A DNA stretch of 64,000 nucleotides from Diacronema lutheri. Lineage: Eukaryota > Haptophyta > Pavlovophyceae > Pavlovales > Pavlovaceae. The notes under the pieces are model-generated. The model did no database searches and had not been told where the DNA came from. It worked only from the letters and a program-made list of their open reading frames with translations. Within the stretch, counting starts at the first letter, position 1, and each line of letters begins with the position of its first letter. Positions 9,055 to 20,700 of this stretch are shown in pieces. The position numbers and the translations under genes are program-made. The stretch lies in assembly GCA_019448385.1 (NCBI GenBank), contig JAGTXO010000019.1, forward strand, positions 345,001-409,000. Direction: 5' to 3'.

Positions 9055-10743
9055 ATGAGCTCGACGCGGACTGCCCCGCCGCCGGCCGGGCCCGACGAGG
9101 CGGCCGGCTGCGACAGCGGTGGGGACGCGGACGGCGACGCGGACGGCGACGCGGACGCGGACGCGCGCGTCGTTGGCGAGCTGGTCGCCGGCTTCCCCTT
9201 CTCCGCCTTCCACGTCGCGCAGTGGCTCGCGTGCGCGGGCACATATGCGGCGTGCGCGTCGACGGCCGCGGTCGTGCCGTGGCTCGTGCAGTCGATGCGC
9301 GTGGAGCTGCCCCTCGGGCCGGCGGAGGAAGGCGCGCTCTCCAGCTGCGTCTACTGGGGCATGGCCGCTGGCTCGCTCGCCTCGGGGCCTGCCGCAGACA
9401 CGCTTGGCCGGCGGCGCGCGGTCTGCGCCGGACTCGGCGCGCTCGCGCTGCTCCAGCTCTCGCTCGGCGGGCTGCGCTCGGCGCCGCCCGTGGGCGCGTC
9501 GCTCGTGCTACGCGGCCTGGCCTACATCCTCGCCGAGAACGTGTCCAAGACACAGCTCGCCGAGTGCGCGCCCGCCGCGCGGCGAGGTCTTCTCCTTAAT
9601 CTCGTCCACCCGATGTGGCAGGTCGGCGCGATACTCGGCACGTCGTACACGTTCGTGGCGAGCGACTACCGGCGGCTCGCGCTGCTTTCGGCGATCGGGC
9701 CTGCCGCCGCGCTCCTCTTCGTCGCCGCCGCATCCGTCGAGTCACCCATGTGGCTGCGGCGCGCGCGCGGGCGCGCGGCGGCCGAGCGGTCGCTGCGCGC
9801 AATGGGCAAGCGCTGTGGCGTCGCGCCGCTCGCCACGCCGCTCTTCGCGCGGCGCGGCTGGTCGGTCAACGGCTCATTCCACACCGCCGCGGACGAGGTG
9901 GAGGGCGGCGCGCGCCGCGTACACGCGCCCGCCGGCGCCGTGGACCCCGCAGACGGCGCTTCGGACCCCGCAGACGGCGCTTCAGACGTCGAAGGCGCGC
10001 GCCGGTCGGGCGACGCGTCCACCGAGCTGCGCACGGCACGCAGCAGCCGTTACAGCTGTCCGTTCGGTGCGTGGCCACGTGCCAAGCACTCGCGCAGCCG
10101 CTGGGCCGACGCGCCCGCGCGGTCGGCGCACACGTCGGCTTGGGCGCGGCCGAGCGCGGCCGCTGCGCTCGGCTCGCAACGCGCGCTCGCCCTCGCCGTC
10201 GGCTCGGTGTGGGTGTGCCTCACATCGGCGGCGCTGTCAAACGATTTTCTGCTCATCCGCTTCCTCGCGCGCACCGGCCGCGCGCGACTGCAGCGCCCGC
10301 TCTCCTTCGCGCAGTTCGGCTCGAAGCTCGTCGGCGGCGTGCTCGGCGCGGCGGTTGTCGACCGCCTCGGGCGCAAGCGCGTCCTCGCGCCGTGCTTCGT
10401 GCTCACCGCCGCGGGCACGTGGGCGCTTGCGCACGCGCCATCCGAGCGCGCGCTCTTCGCCGCGACCGTGCTGCTCTACTCGGCGAACGAGGTGCTGTGG
10501 GCGACGCTCATGACCTTCACGTGCGAGGCGTTCGCGACGCGGCTGCGCGCGCGCGCGCTCGGCTTCTGCATCGCGCTCGGCCGGCTGAGCGCGGCGGCGA
10601 GCGTGGCGGTCGGTCCCAAGCTGATGGAGTCGGCACGCGGCGCGACGACGCCCTTCGACGTGAACGCGCTCGTCCTCCTGCTCGGCGGTGCGCTCAGCCT
10701 CGGCGTGTTGCCCGCTGAAACGTCCGGCGTGCCACTCCGGTGA
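9055..10743 (+). CDS. Major facilitator superfamily transporter (SV2/organic-cation type)
   Basis: A 562-residue membrane protein with 10-12 hydrophobic segments in two halves separated by a charged loop, as in MFS carriers. The loop between segments 2 and 3 has the family signature (GPAADTLGRRRAV, compare G-x-x-x-D-x-x-G-R-R). A second copy appears in the C-terminal half (GAAVVDRLGRKRVL). The long first exposed region and the large loop of about 100 residues after segment 6 resemble the SV2/sugar-porter and organic-ion branch; the substrate cannot be inferred. The N-terminus has Asp/Gly repeats encoded by gacgcg runs. The ATG at 9055 is chosen because an upstream in-frame extension to 8938 overlaps the end of the RING/PHD gene. 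Confidence 0.8.
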   Translation: MSSTRTAPPPAGPDEAAGCDSGGDADGDADGDADADARVVGELVAGFPFSAFHVAQWLACAGTYAACASTAAVVPWLVQSMRVELPLGPAEEGALSSCVYWGMAAGSLASGPAADTLGRRRAVCAGLGALALLQLSLGGLRSAPPVGASLVLRGLAYILAENVSKTQLAECAPAARRGLLLNLVHPMWQVGAILGTSYTFVASDYRRLALLSAIGPAAALLFVAAASVESPMWLRRARGRAAAERSLRAMGKRCGVAPLATPLFARRGWSVNGSFHTAADEVEGGARRVHAPAGAVDPADGASDPADGASDVEGARRSGDASTELRTARSSRYSCPFGAWPRAKHSRSRWADAPARSAHTSAWARPSAAAALGSQRALALAVGSVWVCLTSAALSNDFLLIRFLARTGRARLQRPLSFAQFGSKLVGGVLGAAVVDRLGRKRVLAPCFVLTAAGTWALAHAPSERALFAATVLLYSANEVLWATLMTFTCEAFATRLRARALGFCIALGRLSAAASVAVGPKLMESARGATTPFDVNALVLLLGGALSLGVLPAETSGVPLR

Positions 10744-10822
10744 GCGACCGCGAACGCGTCGGAGGCCCGGACCGCGCCGTGTATAGATCCAGCGCCGGGT
10801 TCCCCTCGGAGTGTGCGGCCCC

Positions 10823-12507
10823 TTACCACGGGCTCTCACCGCCACCCTGCGCGTTCTGCGCGCGCCAGCCGCCGGCGTAGGCAGCCGCGCATGCAGCGCA
10901 CGTGGTCGCGCTCGCGCTCGGCGGCGGGCGTGGCGGCGCGCGCGGCCGGTGCGGCCGGTGCGGCGAGAGCGGGAAATGACCGGACGCCGCCCCCGGCTCG
11001 ACAGCTTCGGGCTGCGGTGGCGAGAGCCGCTCATCTCGCGCCGATGGCGGGGCACGGCGCCGCGCGCCCGCTGCCACGCACGGGCCACCACGCGCGAGGT
11101 CGAGCGCGGCGAGAAGCGCGGTCTGCGGGTTGCACGGCAGGCCGGGCTCAGGCGCGCAGGGGTGCGCGGAGCCGCGCGCCATCACTACGCCGCGCGCCGC
11201 GCACGCGCGCACGCCGCCAGCGCCCGCCGCGCGCGCGCAGACGCCGAGTTCCGCGGCGCACGCGCGCCCGCGCGCGCTGTGCGCGAGCGCGGTGGCGCAG
11301 AAAAAGTAGTCGGCGTACTCGCTTGCGCAGACGTGCAGCCGCCAGCCGAGCGCGTGCACAAACGCCGCCTCGAGTTTGGCCAGGTCGGCGGGTCCGATCG
11401 AAATGCCGAGGTGGGGCAGAAATGTCTCGGAAAGGTCGGAATTCCACGTCGCAGCCTCGAGCAGCACCTTTTGAGCCTCGAGCAGCGCGCAGAGCAGCAG
11501 CCGGCGCCACGTCGATCGGCGCAGCGGCCAGCGCGTGTGCTCGAGCGCGCGCTCGACGAAGATGAGCGCTGCGCTCGCGCGGGCCGCCGGCGCGCGCGCG
11601 GCGCGCTGTGGCGTGGGCGGTGCGCGCGCCCGAGGCCGCAGCCCGCCATCGCTCGCGCGCGCCACGCGCCGTGCTCGCGCGCACGCGCACCAGTCACAGG
11701 CAGCGACATGTCGACGTCCAGCAGCGCGTAGAAGCGCGAGAGGAGGCCGTGGATCGCGTGCACGGACGGCTCGGGCGGCGACGTGGCCGCGCGCGCGACT
11801 CGGCGGCAGGCGCCCGCAAGCGCCGGCGCGGAGGAGTGGCGTGCGCGCGAAAGGGCGAGCGTCTGGTCGAGCGGGTGGAGCAGCTCGCAGAACGGACGCT
11901 CGGCCGCGCTCAACGCCGTCGTGGGCTGCGCCATGTCGCGCGCTGCACGCGCGCGCGCATCCGCCGCGCCGCACCGCGCCGTCGCGTGCGCCGCGCGCGT
12001 GTCGCCGCGCGCGTCTCGCTCGGCGGAGGTGCGGCGCACGAGCGCTGGCAGCGGCGAGGTCGCACCCTCGGCATGCGCGCGCGCGTGCGCGTGCAGCGCC
12101 ATCGCGATGCCGAGGAGCGCGGCGTCAAGCTCGGGCGCGGCGCGGCCAAAGATGTCGACGGATTGTCCGCGCCGGCTGTGCGTGTCAGCGCTTACGTGCG
12201 AACGCGAGGCGGCGATGGTAGGTGGGAATGGCGGAGCGCGCAAAGCCCCGAGCATGCCGCGCGCCGCGCGCTGCGGCGGCCCGTCGCAACCCAGTCGGTT
12301 GTCCGGGCGGCGCGCCGGCACCACGGCGCTCCACGGCGGCAGGTGCGTGAAGGCGGGACTGCGCGGCGGCCGTGCTGGCGGCGACGACGTAACAGCCACA
12401 TGGCCGAGCGGCACGCATCGGGCCTCATCGAATCGGCGGCGCGCCCATTCCGCCCTGCGCTGCGCCTCCGCGGCCTCGCGTTCCGCCCGGGCGATGAGGA
12501 CGTCCAT
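10823..12507 (-). CDS. Cyclin-Y / PHO80-like cyclin
   Basis: Two exons. Exon 1 runs from ATG 12507 to about 11698. Exon 2 runs from 11605 to the stop at 10823, after an intron of about 92 bp ending in CAG. The cyclin box spans the junction: a first helix (VHAIHGLLSRFYALL) in exon 1, then ALIFVERALEHTRWPLRRS, CALLEAQKVLLEAATWNSD, LEAAFVHALGWRLHV and SEYADYFF in exon 2. The W-N-x-D block and the S-x-Y-A-x-Y-F end resemble cyclin Y and PHO80-type cyclins, which activate PCTAIRE or PHO85-type kinases. The N-terminal roughly 200 residues are low complexity. The exact donor is ambiguous: a phase-compatible GTGACT at 11697 was used, and a GTGCGC at 11690 is out of phase. Confidence 0.75.
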
Positions 12508-12533
12508 GACGTCGATTCATGGACGTCCTCATC
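12493..12533. repeat. Perfect 17-bp palindrome over the cyclin start
   Basis: Arms gatgaggacgtccatga (12493-12509) and tcatggacgtcctcatc (12517-12533) are exact reverse complements with a 7-nt spacer. The left arm includes the minus-strand start codon of the cyclin-Y-like gene. As RNA it would form a stable hairpin around the start; as DNA it is a symmetrical site containing two GACGTC cores, as recognised by bZIP proteins. Confidence 0.8.
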
Positions 12534-12701
12534 AGTCTAATAAAACGACTTGCCTCGCACAGTCTGCCGTCCGAGTACGACGTCGTGACGTTTTCAGCCA
12601 GCTGGTCGTGACCACCGTCGGGCTCAACTCGCTCGAGCCCAACTGACTGTGCTGACGAGAAGGAGCTCGACGACCAGAGCGTGCCCCATACGCTCGCACG
12701 C

Positions 12702-14480
12702 TCACGGCACGCGCAAGACGGCCATCTTGAGCAAGTGCGACGGCACCCTCGCGTCGCCTCCGGACGCGGTGTCCTCGTCGCCGTCGCAGCGGCGCCCGCC
12801 GCCGTCGGCGGCGCCGTCAGCGCGAGCTTGCGCCGAGCCCCGCGGCGGCGGCTCCCACTCCGAGCTGTCTTCAACAGCCGCCTCCTCCCCCGCCTCGCCC
12901 TCAAAGAAGGCGGGCGGAAAATCAACGTCAGGTGCGATCGTCTCGGGAGCGCATGCAAGCGGTCGGCCGGCCTTGGCGGCGCAGCGCTCGCACGTGTCGA
13001 GCCATGCCGCCATGCTGACGGACGCGGCGTGGTTGGTGCACAGCAGCGCCCCGCCCGGCGCAAGTGCGAGGAGGGCCGGCTTGAGAAGGCTCTGGTAATC
13101 ACGCACAATGTCAACCGCACCGAAGCGGCCCTTTGCAAAAGTAGGCGGGTCGAGCACAATCAGGTCAAATTGGCGCGGCGCGAGGGGCGGCGCGCTCGAG
13201 GTCACGCGCGCCGCCGCGCCCTCCGCCGCGGGCTGCGCGGCTGCGCGCCGCGCCGGCCGCGCTCGGCCGGCGCCGCCTCCTGAACGCCGCGTGCCTGAAG
13301 TGGGTTTGTGCCGCCTGTCGACCGCCTCGGGCAGCGCGGCATACGCGCGCAGCACCTGCAACGCATCGCCACGCACGCTCTCGACGAGCGGCGCGCCATT
13401 CTCGCCCCGCCCGCCGCCATCGCCGCCGCCGCCGCAGCCCGCCACGCGCATCCCCGCGTTGAGCGCGTTGTGCGTCGCTGCGACCAACGCGCTCAGCGAG
13501 ACGTCGAGGTTGACGACCGAGCTCGCGCCGCACGCGGCGGCGGCGACGCCGGCCGTGCCCGTGTAGCTAAACACGTTGAGCACGCGCACACCGCTCCCGC
13601 TCCCGCTCCCGCTCCCGCTCCCGCTCCCGCCCCCGCTCCCGCCCCCGCTCCCGCCCCCGCTCCCGCCCCCGCTCCCGCTCCCGCTCCCGCCCCCGCTATC
13701 GCCCCCGCTCCCGCTCCCGCTCCCGCTCCCGCCGCGTCGTGCCGCCGCCGCAGCCGCGGCGCTCCGCGCGGTCACCTCCGCACGCACCCACCGCCTGCCC
13801 GCGCGGAAGTCGAGAAAGATGCCCGCATCGCGCCCAGGCACGATCGCGCTCAGCACCTTGAGCCCAAACTCGACGCACGTCTCGTCTGCCGCCGGTCGCT
13901 GCGGGTCTGCGCCCGCCATGTCGCCCAACGCCGCGCCGCGCGCCACACGCGCGCCGGCCGAACCGGCGGTGACCCCGTCGCGCCGCGCCTCGTCGAGCGC
14001 GGCCTGCAGCAGGACATACGTGCTTTCCGGCCGGTCGCGCGACGCGACGCCCGCGCCGCGGTGCGAGAGGACGATTCGCGGCGGTGCGACGAGCTCGAGC
14101 GCGTCGCGCACCTGCTCGGCGATCGCGAGCAGCTCATCGCGCACGCCGTGAAAGGCGTCGTCGCCGGCGGGCAACCCGCCAATGAGCGCCGCATTGTCAA
14201 CAGAGTCGCGCGCGCGCGGCTGCGCGCCGTCGAGCGGCGCACGGAACGTCTGTACGAGCAGCGCGCCGCCGTACTTGTCGAGCGTCACGCCCGCGCCCGG
14301 CTGCCCTTCCGTCTGCGCGAGGACGCGAACGCAGTCGGTGCGCTCGGAGCGCAGCGTGGCGAGGAGGGCGGAGCGCGTCTCGAGCGCGGCGCGCAGCTGC
14401 GCGGGCGACGGCAGCCGCGCCGGGCTCGGCGCCGTCACTCCGACAGTCCATATGCACAGGGCGACGACACGTGCCGCCAT
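12702..14480 (-). CDS. RlmI/RlmK-like rRNA (cytosine-C5) methyltransferase
   Basis: A single-exon protein of about 592 residues from ATG 14480. The SAM-binding motif I is clear ([20 protein letters not shown], then NLDVS). The catalytic motif follows ([14 protein letters not shown]), then the RlmI-type ending with NHAASVS and a late DFPP. The N-terminal part ([19 protein letters not shown]...GGALLVQ) corresponds to the PUA-side region of class I methyltransferases acting on 23S rRNA. A hydrophobic N-terminus suggests an organelle address, fitting methylation of plastid or mitochondrial large-subunit rRNA. An upstream Met at 14660 overlaps the 5' region of CCT7. A Gly/Ser repeat encoded at 13590-13730 separates the two domains, and further unconserved insertions lie in the SAM domain. 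Confidence 0.8.
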   Translation of the reverse strand: MAARVVALCIWTVGVTAPSPARLPSPAQLRAALETRSALLATLRSERTDCVRVLAQTEGQPGAGVTLDKYGGALLVQTFRAPLDGAQPRARDSVDNAALIGGLPAGDDAFHGVRDELLAIAEQVRDALELVAPPRIVLSHRGAGVASRDRPESTYVLLQAALDEARRDGVTAGSAGARVARGAALGDMAGADPQRPAADETCVEFGLKVLSAIVPGRDAGIFLDFRAGRRWVRAEVTARSAAAAAAARRGGSGSGSGSGGDSGGGSGSGSGGGSGGGSGGGSGGGSGSGSGSGSGSGVRVLNVFSYTGTAGVAAAACGASSVVNLDVSLSALVAATHNALNAGMRVAGCGGGGDGGGRGENGAPLVESVRGDALQVLRAYAALPEAVDRRHKPTSGTRRSGGGAGRARPARRAAAQPAAEGAAARVTSSAPPLAPRQFDLIVLDPPTFAKGRFGAVDIVRDYQSLLKPALLALAPGGALLCTNHAASVSMAAWLDTCERCAAKAGRPLACAPETIAPDVDFPPAFFEGEAGEEAAVEDSSEWEPPPRGSAQARADGAADGGGRRCDGDEDTASGGDARVPSHLLKMAVLRVP

Positions 14481-14710
14481 CGCTCCAACGCTCTCTCGCA
14501 ACCGCCGCGAGCGCGCGGACAACCGTAGGTGGCGCCCCCGCGAGCGAGTCGGCGGCGCGTCGAGCGCGTTGGGCGGGAGCGCGGGAGCGCGCGCGGCGGC
14601 TGGCGGACGCTCACGCGCACGCATGCGCGCGCGCCACGCTTCGCGCCCTCCGCCTGCCACCCGCCGCCCGCACGCGTCGCGCGCAGCTCCCCCTACCCCC
14701 GCCCGGCGCG

Positions 14711-17243
14711 ATGAGCCACATGATGCAGCCGACCATCTTGCTCCTGCGCGAGGGGACGGACACGTCGCAAGGCAAGGCGCAGCTCATCTCCAACATCAAT
14801 GCGATCTCCGCCGTTGTCGACATCCTCCGCACCACCCTTGGGCCGCGCGGCATGGACAAGCTCATCAACCGGTGCGCGAGCCGCGGGCGGGGGCGGCGCG
14901 CGCGCGGAGCGGCGCGCGCCGGCCGCGGCGTGCGCGCGGTCGGCTCGCGCGTCAGTCGGCACGGGTGTCGGCTGTTCGATGCTCGCTTGCGTTGCTCGCC
15001 AGTCGCTTGCCGACGCGCATGCGCTCGACGCGGGCCAGCGGGGCGCCCTCACGCCGCGCGCGCCCTGCGCTCGCCGACCGCACGCGCGACATGGCCTGCG
15101 CCGCCGCCGGCGCGCAGCGACGGCCACGTGACCATCTCGAACGACGGCGCGACGCTGATGAAGCTGCTCGACATCGTCCACCCAGCCGCGCAGACGCTCG
15201 TCGACATTGCGCGCTCGCAGGATGCGGAGGTAGGCGACGGCACGACATCTGTCGTCGTCCTCGCCGGCGAATTCTTGCGCGAGGCGAAGCCGTTTGTCGA
15301 GGATGGCGTGCACCCGCAGATCATCATCAAGGCCTTCCGCCACGTGCGCGCGCACGCGCGCCGCGGCGCGCGCCGCGCTCGCGCGCCGCGCAGCTCACGG
15401 GCCGCACGCCTGCCCCCCTTGCCCCCCCCCCCCCCCCACCCCCCCCCCCCCCTCCCTCATTGCCGCCGCTCGCGCGCCGCGCGCGCAGGCGTGCGCGCTC
15501 GCGCTGGGCAAGGTGGACACGCTGCAGGTGCACGTGGCGGCGGACGGCGACCTGCGCACGATGCTCGAGCGGCAGGCCGCCACTTCGCTCTCGTCCAAGC
15601 TCGTCTCGGGGCACAAGTCCTTCTTCGCGAAGATGGTCGTCGACGCGGTCCTGTCGCTCGACGCCGACATGCCGATGCACATGATCGGGATCAAAAAGGT
15701 GCAGGGCGGTGCGCTGCAGGACTCGCAGCTCGTGCTCGGCGTCGCGTTCAAGAAGACCTTCTCGTACGCTGGCTTCGAGCAGCAGCCCAAGGGCTTCACC
15801 GACCCGAAGGTGCTCCTTTTGAATGTCGAGCTCGAGCTGAAGGCGGAGCGCGACAATGCGGAGATCCGCATCTCGAAGCCGTCCGAGTACCAGGCGATCG
15901 TCGACGCGGAGTGGTCGATCATCTACGAGAAGCTCGACCTGATCTTCGCCACCGGCGCCAAGGTCGTCCTCTCGCGCCTGCCCATCGGCGACCTCGCGAC
16001 GCAGTACTTCGCCGACCGTGACGTCTTTTGCGCCGGCCGCGTTCCCGAGGAAGACCTCAAGCGCGTCGCGGCCGCGTGCGGCGGGACGATGCAGGCGACG
16101 TGCAACGGCCTCTCCGAGAGCGTGCTCGGCAGCTGCGCGCGTTTTGAAGAGAAGCAGGTGGGCGGTGACCGTTTCAACTTTTTCACCGGGTGCGTGCACG
16201 CGCGCGCGCGCGCGCGCGCGAGGCCGCTGCGCGGGCCGACGGCGGCGGCACGGCGCGCGCGGCGCGGCAGTGCTTAGCGCGCCTCACCGCGCGCCGCGCC
16301 CGCTCGCGCGCCCGCCCGCGCGCAGCTGCCAGGCGGCGCACTCCGCGACGATCTTGCTGCGCGGCGGAGCCGAGCAGTTCATCGACGAGGCGGAGCGCTC
16401 GTTGCAGGATGCCATCCTCTCGACGCGCAGGCTGGTCAAGGTGCGCGGCGCAGTGGCGCGAGTGGCGAGCGGCGAGCGGCGAGTGGCGAGCTGCTACCGT
16501 GCCTCCCACGGCCCGTGTGCTCTGCCCTTCCCCCCCCCCCCCCCCTCCCCCCAATCCTCCGCATCCCATTCACCCACTCACCCGCCCACGAGCGCTTCCG
16601 CCCGCCCGCCCGCCCGCCCGCCCGCCCGCTCGCGCGATGCTGCCGCGCTGCGGTCGCGCGCGCAGAACCCGTCCATTGTCGCGGGCGGCGGTGCGATCGA
16701 GATGGAGGTGTCACGCCACTTGCGCGAGGCGTCGCGCGCTATCTATGGCAAGCAGCAGCTCCTCGTCGGCGCGTACGCCAAGGCCCTGGAGGTGATCCCG
16801 CGCCAGGTGGCTGAGAACGCCGGCCTCGACGCGACCGACATCCTCAACAAGCTGCGGCAGAAGCACGCGCAGGGCGCGACCTGGTTTGGCGTGGACGTCA
16901 ACGAGGGCGATGTGTGCGACACACACAAGGCCTTCGTCTGGGAGGTTCGCGCCGGGTGCTCTCTCTGCGCGGCATCCTTCTCACGACCGCGCGCGCGCAG
17001 CAGCAGCAGCAGCGGTGCTCACCCGCCCCTTCCGCATCGCGCGCGCCGCGCGTTCCGCAGGCGACGGTGATGAAGCGCAACGCCATCGCCGCCGCGACTG
17101 AGGCGGCGTGCCTCGTGCTCAGTGTGGACGAGACTGTGCGCAACCCACAGTCAGAGAAGCCACAGCAGGGCTCGATGATGGGCGGGCGCGGCGTGGGCGC
17201 GCTGCGCGGCCGCGGCCGCGGGCGTGGCGGAGGCCGGCGCTGA
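14711..17243 (+). CDS. CCT7: T-complex chaperonin subunit eta
   Basis: Six exons reconstruct a full 554-residue CCT eta subunit: 14711-14871, 15118-15343, 15489-16189, 16326-16440, 16666-16944 and 17061-17243. All junctions keep frame. Donors are GTGCG or GTTCG and acceptors CAG. Landmarks are [28 protein letters not shown], the ATPase motif [21 protein letters not shown]-type [11 protein letters not shown], the eta-typical FFTGC junction and [20 protein letters not shown] and GVDVNEGDV near the end. This is one of eight subunits of the cytosolic folding chamber for actin and tubulin. The C-terminus ends in a GRGRGRGGG tail. Introns carry C-runs and AGC repeats. It is head to head with the methyltransferase gene. 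Confidence 0.97.
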
Positions 17244-17752
17244 TCGCGCGCGCGAGGGCGGCGGTGCGGCGCGTTGGTGCTCGCGCGCGTCGTCGAGCGT
17301 GCCGGTGCTCGAGGCGCACGCGTGGGGAGACAGGCCGTCGCCCCCCGTCGCCTCTTTGCTATGCGGCGCTGGCGCGCTCTGCGCTCGTGCCGGGGCGACG
17401 CGCGCTGCGCGCTCGGAGCCGACGCGACGTGGCGACGTGGCCTCCTCGAGTACGCGAGATGAGCGCGTGCGCTCAGCGGTGCTGACTTCTGAGGTGTGAC
17501 GCTCGCGCTCTGACCGCGTGCGGCTTGGCACTGGGTGCCGTTGTGAGTTGCGCTTGCGGATCAAACCGCTCGAGAGGCCGACGAGGCCAGTCGCCGCCAT
17601 CGGGCCCGGGCGTGGCTGCCCTCGCCGGCCTCAAACTCGGAGGCCCGGGCGGGCGTGGCTGAAAGCCATCAAACTGATCAAAGGCGATCCAACTCTCTTG
17701 CGCGACCAAAAATTCGCGTTGGCGCGCGATTGGCCGGCCCCCTCCCCCCGGG
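17244..17752. other. Intergenic region between CCT7 and the helicase gene
   Basis: 509 bp with no supported coding content. It must hold the CCT7 3' end and the promoter of the following plus-strand helicase gene. No TATA box or repeat stands out. Frames here are arginine-rich shadows. Confidence 0.35.
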
Positions 17753-20700
17753 ATGCGCGCGGCGGCGCTGGCCGAGGTCGGCGGGCTAGACGATCCTGTG
17801 GATCTGGACGCGTGGGAGGAGGAGGACGTGCTTCCGCCCTTTTCGTCGCCGCCACCGCGTGCGTCGGCCGATGAGTGGACGTGTGTCCGGTGCACGTTGC
17901 TCAACCCGCGCGCGCGCACGACGTGCGCGGCGTGCTTTGCCATTCAAGTGCCGCCCGCGTCATCGGCCGCGCGGCCGTCGGCGATGCAGCCGCGTATCGA
18001 CCAGCACCTCTACGCCGCGCCTCCTCGCGCCGACGACAATGGCGGCACATGCGGCCGCGCGAGCGCGCTCGCGAGCGCTGTGCTCGCCGACCTTGCAGCG
18101 ACGCGTGAGCGCGCGCGCGCGCGCGAGGCGGCGACGGCGGCCGCGACAGCGGCAGCGACGAGCAGCGCGGACGCGGGCGCGCGTGCCTTTGCGCTGCCCA
18201 CGCCGCACGCGCCTTCGCGCTCGGCACCGACGGACGCGCGGCCGGGCCGTTCGCAGCCGCCCGCCCCGCGAGGCGCGGCCGAGCCGCCGCCGCCCGTCAA
18301 CCTGACGCACTCGTACGCGGGCGAGCAGCAGCGGGCGGCGGCGGCCGCTGCGTTCTTCGACAGGCTCGAGGCCGAGGAGGCTGCCGCCGACGCAGGGATG
18401 GACGCCGAATGGGAGGGCTGGCCTCGCGCGCCGTACGCGGCTGCCTTTGGTGGCAGCTGCAATCATGGCTTTGGTGGCAGCTGCAATCATGGCTTTGGTG
18501 GCAGCTGCAATCATGGCTTTGGTGGCAGCTGCAATCATGGCTTTGGTGGCAGCTGCAATCATGGCTTTGGCGGCAGCTGCAATCATGGCTTTGGCGGCAG
18601 CTGCAATCATGGCTTTGGCGGCAGCTGCAATCATGGCTTTGGCGGCAGCTGCAATCATGGCTTTGGTGGCAGCTGCAATCATGGCACGCGCGCCGCGCGA
18701 GGCTTTAGCGCGAGCGGCGGCGCAATGCAGCGCGCGGCGCACGCCGACGGGTCGCGCGAGTGGCGCAAGCGCGGCACGAGCGGGCCGAGCGCGACCGGCG
18801 CCGCCGCCGCCGCCGGAGCGCCGGGCGGCGCGGGCGGAGGCGGCGGCGGCGTGCCCGGCTCGAACGCCGGGCGGCGCGCGCAGCCGACGCCGGCGATGCG
18901 GCAGGCACGCGCGCTCGCCGCGCAGGCGCAGCACGCGAGGCGCGCGGCGTCCGTCGCGACCGCGCGCGCCGCCTTGCCGCCGCGACCGCCACCGCCGCAC
19001 CGCGCGGCATTGGGCGCGCGCCGGACGGGCGCGCCGGGCTTTGCGGGCGCGGCCGGCGCGGGCGCGCGTGCGGGCGACGACGAAGGAACGCCTGCGCCGG
19101 CGAGCGGGCGACGGATGCAGCGCGTGGAGCCGCTTGGCACGAACGCGCCATCCGGCGCGCGCGCCGGCGGCCCGAGCGCGGCGTGCGGCGTGGACGCGGC
19201 GCGCGCTTCGTTGATCGCTGCGCGAGAGGCGGAGGCGCGCGCCACGTCGATGCTTGTACCGTCGATTGCGTCGTTCCACCGCGCGGCGCTCTCGTGGCCT
19301 CCCCACGCGCTCGAGTCAGTCGCGCTGCCGCTGCCGCGGGCGCCCGCCCATCCGTCCGCCTCCGCCGCCATGTCGTCGATGCCGACGACGACGACGACGA
19401 CGACAACGACGTCGCCGGCGGCTTTCTCGAGCGGCGCGCAGCACGCCGCCTTCTTCCTGCCGCTCCTCTTCCTCGAGGCGCGCGCGCAGCTCAGCGCGGC
19501 GGTAGCGGAGGCGCTCCCATCGGCGAGCCGCGTGAGCGCCACGGTCGTTTCGATCCGAGCGGTTGACGAATTCCACCTCGTCCAGTTTGAGCTTGTCGAC
19601 CCGGCTCAGGCTGGCGATGGCGGCGGCCGAGCGGGCGCGCAGGTGCGCGCGGGCGCGCGTCGCGGCGGCGGTGCCGCCGCGACGCGGGCGGTGAGGTGCG
19701 CCACGGTGGGATTGCCGTCACGAGCGCTCCTGCGCGCGCGCGCCGGCACCGCCGGCACCCGCCCTCTCGTCCGCCAATCCCCCTATGGCCGCCAATCCTC
19801 CCCCGCCCCCGTCCTTCTTCCCCCCTCCCCCCCTTCCCCCCCCCCCTCCCCCCCCCCCTTCCCCGCCCCCCACAAAACCCTTCCTTGGCGCCCGCCGGCG
19901 CGCTCGTGCGCCCCTCACGCCGCGCTCGCGCGCCCGTCACACCGCGCTCGCGCGCCCGTCACACCGCGCTCGCGCGCCCGTCACACCGCGCTCGCGCGCA
20001 GGAGAATGACGAAATCGGCCGCGGACGGGGCGCAGCGCCCTCGCGCGCGGAAGCACGTCAGCGCATGCGCGCGCTCCTCGCTTCCTTTGGCGACGAGGCT
20101 GTCTTCATCGTCCGACCGGCAACCACCGCCGCCGCCGGCGGCGTCGGCCCCCGGCGCGGCGCGGCCGTCGGCGCCGACGGCAGCGCGGATGGCGTGTCGC
20201 TGTGCGCGCTCGCAAAAGTTGAGAGCCGCGAGGGGCCGGGCATGCCCGCGCGCGGAACGGCCGCGAGCGCGGCGGGCGCGGCGGGCGCGCCGCCCGCGCG
20301 TGCGCCGGGCGCGGGCGCGCGCGCGACCGACGCCGCGCGCGTGACACTCCGCTTCTCGTTGGTGCACGCGCCGGCGATCCGCGGCGCGGCTGAGGCGAGC
20401 GCGGCGGACGCGAGCCGTCGGCGCGGCGTGCTCGGCGCGCTCAGGCCGAGCTCGGCGTGGGCCATGTGGCCCCTGTCCACGCTCGTGACGCTGAACCGCG
20501 AGTTCCGCGCCCTCGCGTCGGTTTCCAAATTGCGCGCTTGCCAGCTGCTCCTCCGCCCGCAGCTGCAGCTGCGCTGCGCGCCGCCCGCGCCGCCCGCGCC
20601 GCCCGCGCCCGCACCCACCGGCGCGCCGCCGGACGTTGTCGGCCGCCCGGCCGGTCCGGCGCCGGTCGCGCGGCCGGCCGGACTGCCCGCTGCGCTGTGG

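Noticed and set aside
18446-18685. Regular repeats resembling a CRISPR array
   Set aside because: Units are directly adjacent 24-mers without spacers and lie in frame in a helicase exon.
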